In this document: positions 13,073-15,889 of the stretch, piece after piece
How positions within the stretch are numbered: position 1 is the first letter of the stretch
Layout: each line of letters opens with the position of its first letter
Origin: an uncultured Prevotella sp.
GTDB lineage: Bacteria > Bacteroidota > Bacteroidia > Bacteroidales > Bacteroidaceae
Assembly (NCBI GenBank): GCA_900554545.1
Contig: USHW01000049.1
Coordinates: forward strand, 1 to 15,889
Direction: 5' to 3'
Length of the DNA stretch: 15,889 bases
Program-made: the position numbers and the translations under genes
The notes under the pieces: generated by a model
Seen by the model: the letters and a program-made list of their open reading frames with translations, nothing else
Database searches by the model: none
Told to the model about the DNA's origin: nothing

Positions 13073-13948
13073 TTAGTCGATAAACCGCTTGGTTATTTCC
13101 CCGTATTCGTCGATGCGGCGGTCGCGGAGGAACGGCCACCAGCGGCGCACTTGTTCGCCGCGGTGCATGTCAATGTCTATCACGGTGCGCTCTTCGTCAG
13201 TGGCGGAGGCGCGGTAGAGTATTTCTCCTTGCGGCCCGGCAACGAACGAACTGCCCCAGAACTGAATGCCGTTGGTCTGCCCTGACGGGTCAGGCTCGTG
13301 CCCTACGCGGTTCACTGCGACAACGGGCAGGCCGTTAGCCACGGCGTGTCCGCGCTGCACTGTAGTCCATGCTTCGCGCTGGCGCTGCTGTTCAGCTTCT
13401 GTGTCAGAGCTTTCATAGCCTATGGCCGTGGGGTAGATAAGCATCTCTGCGCCCTGAAGCGCCATGAGGCGTGCGGCCTCCGGATACCACTGGTCCCAGC
13501 AGACAAGCACTCCGAGGCGGCCTACCGACGTGTCGATGGGGTGGAAGCCCATGTCGCCCGGCGTGAAGTAGAACTTCTCATAGTAGGCCGGGTCGTCGGG
13601 AATGTGCATCTTGCGGTATTTCCCTGCAATCGTTCCGTCGCGCTCGATGACTACCGCCGTGTTGTGGTAAAGCCCTGCGGCGCGCCGCTCGAACAGCGAA
13701 GTGACGAGTACAACGCCAAGTTCTTTTGCCAAAGAGCCGAAGAAACTGGTTGACGGACCCGGTATAGGCTCGGCCAAGTCGAAGTTGTCAACACTCTCAA
13801 CCTGACAGAAATACAGCGAGTTATGCAGTTCCTGAAGTATTATAAGCTCTGCACCCTCGGCGGCCAAAGCCCTTATGCTGCCAGCCAGACGGCGCATGTT
13901 GTCATCGCAGTCGGCCGTGTTGTGTTGTTGGATTATGCCTATTTTCAT
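13073..13948 (-). CDS. aguB: N-carbamoylputrescine amidase
   Basis: This 291-residue nitrilase-superfamily amidohydrolase converts N-carbamoylputrescine to putrescine, CO2 and ammonia in the cytoplasm. The Glu-Lys-Cys triad is visible: E40 in IILQELH, K113 in YRKMHIPDD and C150 in VLVCWDQWYPEA. The WDQWYPE context and LYFCQVE near 45-51 are characteristic of the plant/bacterial AguB type, and the length is typical. It follows agmatine deiminase in the same direction, and the two enzymes catalyse successive steps from agmatine to putrescine. The gene pair makes the substrate assignment much firmer than the superfamily alone. The 136-nt gap between them holds an inverted repeat rather than an obvious promoter. 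Confidence 0.93.
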   Translation of the reverse strand: MKIGIIQQHNTADCDDNMRRLAGSIRALAAEGAELIILQELHNSLYFCQVESVDNFDLAEPIPGPSTSFFGSLAKELGVVLVTSLFERRAAGLYHNTAVVIERDGTIAGKYRKMHIPDDPAYYEKFYFTPGDMGFHPIDTSVGRLGVLVCWDQWYPEAARLMALQGAEMLIYPTAIGYESSDTEAEQQRQREAWTTVQRGHAVANGLPVVAVNRVGHEPDPSGQTNGIQFWGSSFVAGPQGEILYRASATDEERTVIDIDMHRGEQVRRWWPFLRDRRIDEYGEITKRFID

Positions 13949-13965
13949 GCTTGTATTATTTGAAA

Positions 13966-14071
13966 CCCACCTCAGCCCTCCTCAAGGGAGGGAGTTTGAA
14001 ATGCTTTTGCTGAAGATGACTCCTTTATTATAGGTAATCAAGCTCCCTCCCTTCGGGAGGGTTGGGGTGGG
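13966..14071. repeat. CCCACC...GGGAGGG inverted repeat between aguA and aguB
   Basis: Arms 13966-13998 and 14039-14071 pair over 33 nt with about five differences. Each arm also carries a smaller internal palindrome (CCCTCC with GGGAGGG). It is not built from fixed-length words, unlike most of the other gaps. It starts 17 nt upstream of the aguB start codon and could attenuate transcription or protect mRNA ends. Confidence 0.8.
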
Positions 14072-14084
14072 TGTTTATTGTTTA

Positions 14085-15107
14085 TTATTTTGGTAATTGC
14101 ATCGTGCAGCAGTGCAGCGAACCGTGCTGGCGTATAACTGTGCGGCTGTCGATGCCTATCAGTTCGCGGTCGGGAAACGCCTTGCCGATAATCCGTGCGG
14201 CCTCCGCGTCGTTGTCGGGTTGGGCGTATGTGGGGTAGATTACAGCCCCGTTTATTATTACGAAGTTGGCGTATGTGGCCGGCAGGCGGTCTTCCCCGTC
14301 ATAGATTGGCCGCGGCATGGGCAGAGGCAGCAGGCGGTATGGCCGTCCGTCAGCCGTCCGCAGCGTCTTGAGCTGTTCCTCCATGAGGTGCAGGTCGGCG
14401 TAGTGGCTGTCCTGTTCGTCTGTGCAACGCACATATAATAATGTGTCATCAGGGGCTGTGCGCACAAGAGTGTCAATGTGGCTGTCGGTGTCGTCGCCGT
14501 CAAGATGGCCGTAGTCGAGCCACAATATGCGTTCAGCGCCGAGGTAGTCTTTCAGCCGTTGCTCTATTTCTTGGCGTGTAAGCGGCTGGTTGCGGTTAGG
14601 AGCGAGCAGGCATTGGCTGGTCGTCAGCACTGTGCCGTGTCCGTCGCTCTCGATTGAACCGCCTTCAAGCACGAAGTCGTTAAGGTCTACATATTCGCCC
14701 TCAACCACCTTATTTATATAAAGGCTGCGGTTTATGGCGTTGTCAAGGTCGGCCGGAAACTTGTCGCCCCAGCCGTTGAAGCGGAAGTCGAGCAGTCGTT
14801 TGGTCTTTCCGTCAGTCAGCGTTATGAAGCCATGGTCGCGTGCCCAAGTGTCGTTTGTGGGGCAACGGTGCAGCGTGACGTTTGCCAACTGACAGTCTGT
14901 CAGCTTCTTTTTCAGTTGTGCCATTACGCTTTCAGGCTCTGGCGTAACCACGAGCAGGCGTTCACGGCGCGTTATCGCATCGGCCATTTCTGTGTACACG
15001 GAGCAGATGTCGTCAAGATATTCATGCCAGTCTGTCGCCGCGTGCGGCCATGTAAGCTGTATTGCGCTTTGTTCCGCCCATTCGGGCGGCAGTGTGAATT
15101 TGTCCAT
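14085..15107 (-). CDS. aguA: Agmatine deiminase
   Basis: This 340-residue guanidine-modifying enzyme (peptidyl-arginine-deiminase-like superfamily) hydrolyses agmatine to N-carbamoylputrescine and ammonia. Active-site elements are visible: NDTWARDHGF with D91, FVLEGGSIESDG with E148, GDDTDSHID with H210, and the C-terminal GSLHCCT with the nucleophile, by family comparison, at C333. The length is normal. It is the first gene of the - strand block and has a near-ideal promoter at 15181-15150, about 43 nt upstream. Together with aguB it forms the agmatine route to putrescine. Arginine decarboxylase, which would supply agmatine, is not in the window. Confidence 0.93.
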   Translation of the reverse strand: MDKFTLPPEWAEQSAIQLTWPHAATDWHEYLDDICSVYTEMADAITRRERLLVVTPEPESVMAQLKKKLTDCQLANVTLHRCPTNDTWARDHGFITLTDGKTKRLLDFRFNGWGDKFPADLDNAINRSLYINKVVEGEYVDLNDFVLEGGSIESDGHGTVLTTSQCLLAPNRNQPLTRQEIEQRLKDYLGAERILWLDYGHLDGDDTDSHIDTLVRTAPDDTLLYVRCTDEQDSHYADLHLMEEQLKTLRTADGRPYRLLPLPMPRPIYDGEDRLPATYANFVIINGAVIYPTYAQPDNDAEAARIIGKAFPDRELIGIDSRTVIRQHGSLHCCTMQLPK

Positions 15108-15149
15108 TTATTATATGTATAAGGCTGCGTTATCTGTCGAAATGCCTTA

Positions 15150-15181
15150 CAAAGATACTATAAGTAATGAGAATAAGCAAA
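15150..15181 (-). promoter_or_regulatory. Promoter of the aguA-led unit
   Basis: On the - strand TTTG (15181-15178) is followed after 20 nt by TATCTTTG (15157-15150), matching both Bacteroidetes promoter elements. Start near 15143 gives a leader of about 36 nt. Confidence 0.75.
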
Positions 15182-15203
15182 TAAAAGCCTCTTTTTCGGC
15201 ATT

Positions 15204-15234
15204 AAAAAAGCCTGCGGCGTGCCGGCCGAAGGCT
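15204..15234 (-). terminator. Terminator-like hairpin on the - strand upstream of the aguA promoter
   Basis: Read on the - strand, AGCCT (15234-15230) pairs with AGGCT (15213-15209), with inner GGC/GCC pairs, followed by six T (15209-15204). It resembles a Rho-independent terminator for a transcript arriving from the right. No - strand gene is visible there. Confidence 0.4.
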
Positions 15235-15273
15235 GTATTGCGGCAGATGCTGACTGTTTGTCATGAAAACAGC

Positions 15274-15306
15274 TTGACGTAAATCAACCTGTTTGACGCA
15301 TGTCAA
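15274..15306 (+). promoter_or_regulatory. Two tandem CRP/FNR-like sites
   Basis: TTGACGTAAATCAA (15274-15287) and TTGACGCATGTCAA (15293-15306) both fit the 14-bp TTGAC/T-N4-A/GTCAA form bound by CRP/FNR-family regulators. The second is a perfect palindrome, extendable to TTTGAC...GTCAAA. Their centres are 19 bp apart. The nearest downstream -7 box is at 15368, placing the sites about 80 and 100 nt before the expected start. Confidence 0.5.
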
Positions 15307-15367
15307 AATACATGCGCTTAAAGTCAAATTCGGGCATGTAAACGTTACAACCTGCCGTGAACGGTAT

Positions 15368-15375
15368 TATCTTTG
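15368..15375 (+). promoter_or_regulatory. -7 box of a tiny transcription unit
   Basis: TATCTTTG matches TAnnTTTG. No clear TTTG lies 19-21 nt upstream, which would suit an activator-dependent promoter served by the CRP/FNR-like sites. The leader to the ATG at 15458 would be about 75 nt. Confidence 0.5.
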
Positions 15376-15457
15376 CATCGTAAATGATAGAAAAAAGGAT
15401 AACAGGATGTGAAGATGCATCCCACATGTGTAACTAAAAAAGAAAGGTAAAAAGATT

Positions 15458-15562
15458 ATGAAAAGGATTGTTAACAGGATTTTAGACAGCAAGAAGTTCA
15501 ACAGGTACTGTGTGAACGTTTTGAAAATGTACAATTACGGACGCGTAAACATGCCGGTATAA
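15458..15562 (+). CDS. Small basic 34-residue protein of unknown function
   Basis: ATG 15458 opens 34 codons ending in TAA at 15560-15562. The peptide starts MKRIVNRILDSKKFNRYCVN and ends YNYGRVNMPV. It has eight Lys/Arg against one Asp, and hydrophobic residues spaced as for an amphipathic helix. An A-rich stretch with AGAAAGG precedes the start. A -7 box lies upstream and a strong terminator follows 24 nt after the stop, so the ORF occupies its own compact transcription unit. I do not recognise a family. It might instead be incidental to a small regulatory RNA. Conservation of the reading frame would decide. Confidence 0.5.
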   Translation: MKRIVNRILDSKKFNRYCVNVLKMYNYGRVNMPV

Positions 15563-15586
15563 AGGCATAAGCGTAATATGAAGAAG

Positions 15587-15634
15587 TCGGGCTGACATTG
15601 CGGCTATAACCGCAATATCAGCCCGATTTTCTTG
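15587..15634 (+). terminator. Rho-independent terminator after the 34-residue ORF
   Basis: Arms 15587-15603 and 15610-15626 form a 17-bp stem with one mismatch and a 6-nt CTATAA loop, followed directly by TTTTCTTG. This is the best canonical terminator in the window. Confidence 0.85.
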
Positions 15635-15662
15635 TTTGTACGCCGTAAAATTCTTATTTTCG
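15632..15662 (+). promoter_or_regulatory. Possible promoter of the lipoprotein gene
   Basis: TTG (15632-15634) and TATTTTCG (15655-15662, one change from TAnnTTTG) are 20 nt apart. The box ends 8 nt before the ATG at 15671, so the leader would be almost absent. It overlaps the tail of the preceding terminator. Confidence 0.35.
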
Positions 15663-15670
15663 CCGCCGTT

Positions 15671-15889
15671 ATGGATAAAATAAGGATTTGTTTGTTGGTG
15701 TTGTGCGCGGCGGTCACGCTCGGTTCGTGTGACTTCCTTGAGCGCAACAAGCCGCTTGTCAGGGAAATCGGCAAGGCGGTGGTAGATGAATTGGAAAGTG
15801 GAAAAACGTCAGGCGCAAGCCGCGGAGCTGCCGCCGCGGCGGGGGGGGGGGGGGGGGGCGCGGCCCCGACCGGGGGGCGGGGGGGGGGG
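15671..15889 (+). CDS. N-terminus of a lipoprotein (3' incomplete, end unreliable)
   Basis: ATG 15671 begins MDKIRICLLVLCAAVTLGSC, a short basic N-region, a hydrophobic core and a lipobox LGSC with C20 as the lipidation site. The mature part starts DFLERNKPLVREIGKAVVDE and looks helical and charged. Asp directly after the Cys is an inner-membrane retention signal in E. coli, but the rule does not transfer safely to Bacteroidetes. From about 15830 the sequence becomes Ala/Gly codons and then poly-G, so the true protein beyond residue ~52 is unknown. The function cannot be told. Confidence 0.65.
   Translation, partial: MDKIRICLLVLCAAVTLGSCDFLERNKPLVREIGKAVVDELESGKTSGASRGAAAAAGGGGGGAAPTGGRGGG
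15830..15889. other. Poly-G contig end, probable sequencing artefact
   Basis: An 18-base G run (15841-15858) and further G runs to the end are flanked by C/G-only sequence. This differs sharply from the rest of the window and is typical of dark-cycle reads in two-colour sequencing assembled into a contig tip. Confidence 0.85.

Noticed and set aside
1..15889. tRNA or rRNA genes
   Set aside because: No cloverleaf arms with T-loop GTTCGA-type sequence or rRNA signature was seen by eye in any gap; a tRNA scan would confirm.

Overview
The window looks like one contig from a Bacteroidales genome, most likely Prevotellaceae-like. The evidence is the Bacteroidetes-type promoters (a TAnnTTTG -7 box with TTTG or TTG about 19-20 nt upstream), the general absence of Shine-Dalgarno sites, a type-IX-secretion-like C-terminal tail on the first protein, and family choices typical of this group (GT2/DUF4922-like/SpoIID fusion, AmpG-like carrier, AguA/AguB polyamine pair). 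The genus is an inference. Both ends look like assembly ends: the left has stops in every frame within 36 nt, and the right dissolves into poly-G.

Layout. (1) 10-750, +: the 3' end of a secreted surface protein. (2) 1140-8882, +: a co-directional block of CDP-alcohol phosphatidyltransferase, GtrA-like membrane protein, a 1258-residue fusion (degenerate GT-A-like region, GT2 glycosyltransferase, GalT/Ap4A-phosphorylase-like domain, SpoIID domain), an AmpG-like carrier and a CDF zinc-type exporter. (3) 8883-9396: a strong hairpin, a 36-codon remnant of an AAA+ ATPase gene with its promoter, and a long palindrome. (4) 9397-11576: a divergent pair, acyltransferase (-) and AraC regulator (+). (5) 11805-15107, all -: in transcription order agmatine deiminase, N-carbamoylputrescine amidase, a ZIP metal transporter and a small membrane protein. 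(6) 15274-15889, +: two CRP/FNR-like sites, a tiny transcription unit for a 34-residue basic peptide with its own terminator, and the start of a lipoprotein gene.

How the genes may work together. Block 2 has an envelope-glycan flavour: a lipid head-group transferase, a putative polyprenyl-sugar flippase, a glycosyltransferase fused to a SpoIID (peptidoglycan lytic transglycosylase) domain, and a carrier of the muropeptide-permease family. A link to peptidoglycan or glycan recycling is a hypothesis. Block 5 encodes agmatine to putrescine conversion. A zinc-type exporter and a ZIP importer are both present, in different units.

The most unusual non-coding signal is that gaps between co-directional genes are filled by long inverted repeats, several built from tandem words of fixed length (7, 9, 7, 9 and 8 nt in the successive gaps). 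These run into the neighbouring genes, supplying stop codons and one start codon. A separate family of AAAAGGCSGCC palindromes sits at transcription-unit 3' ends.
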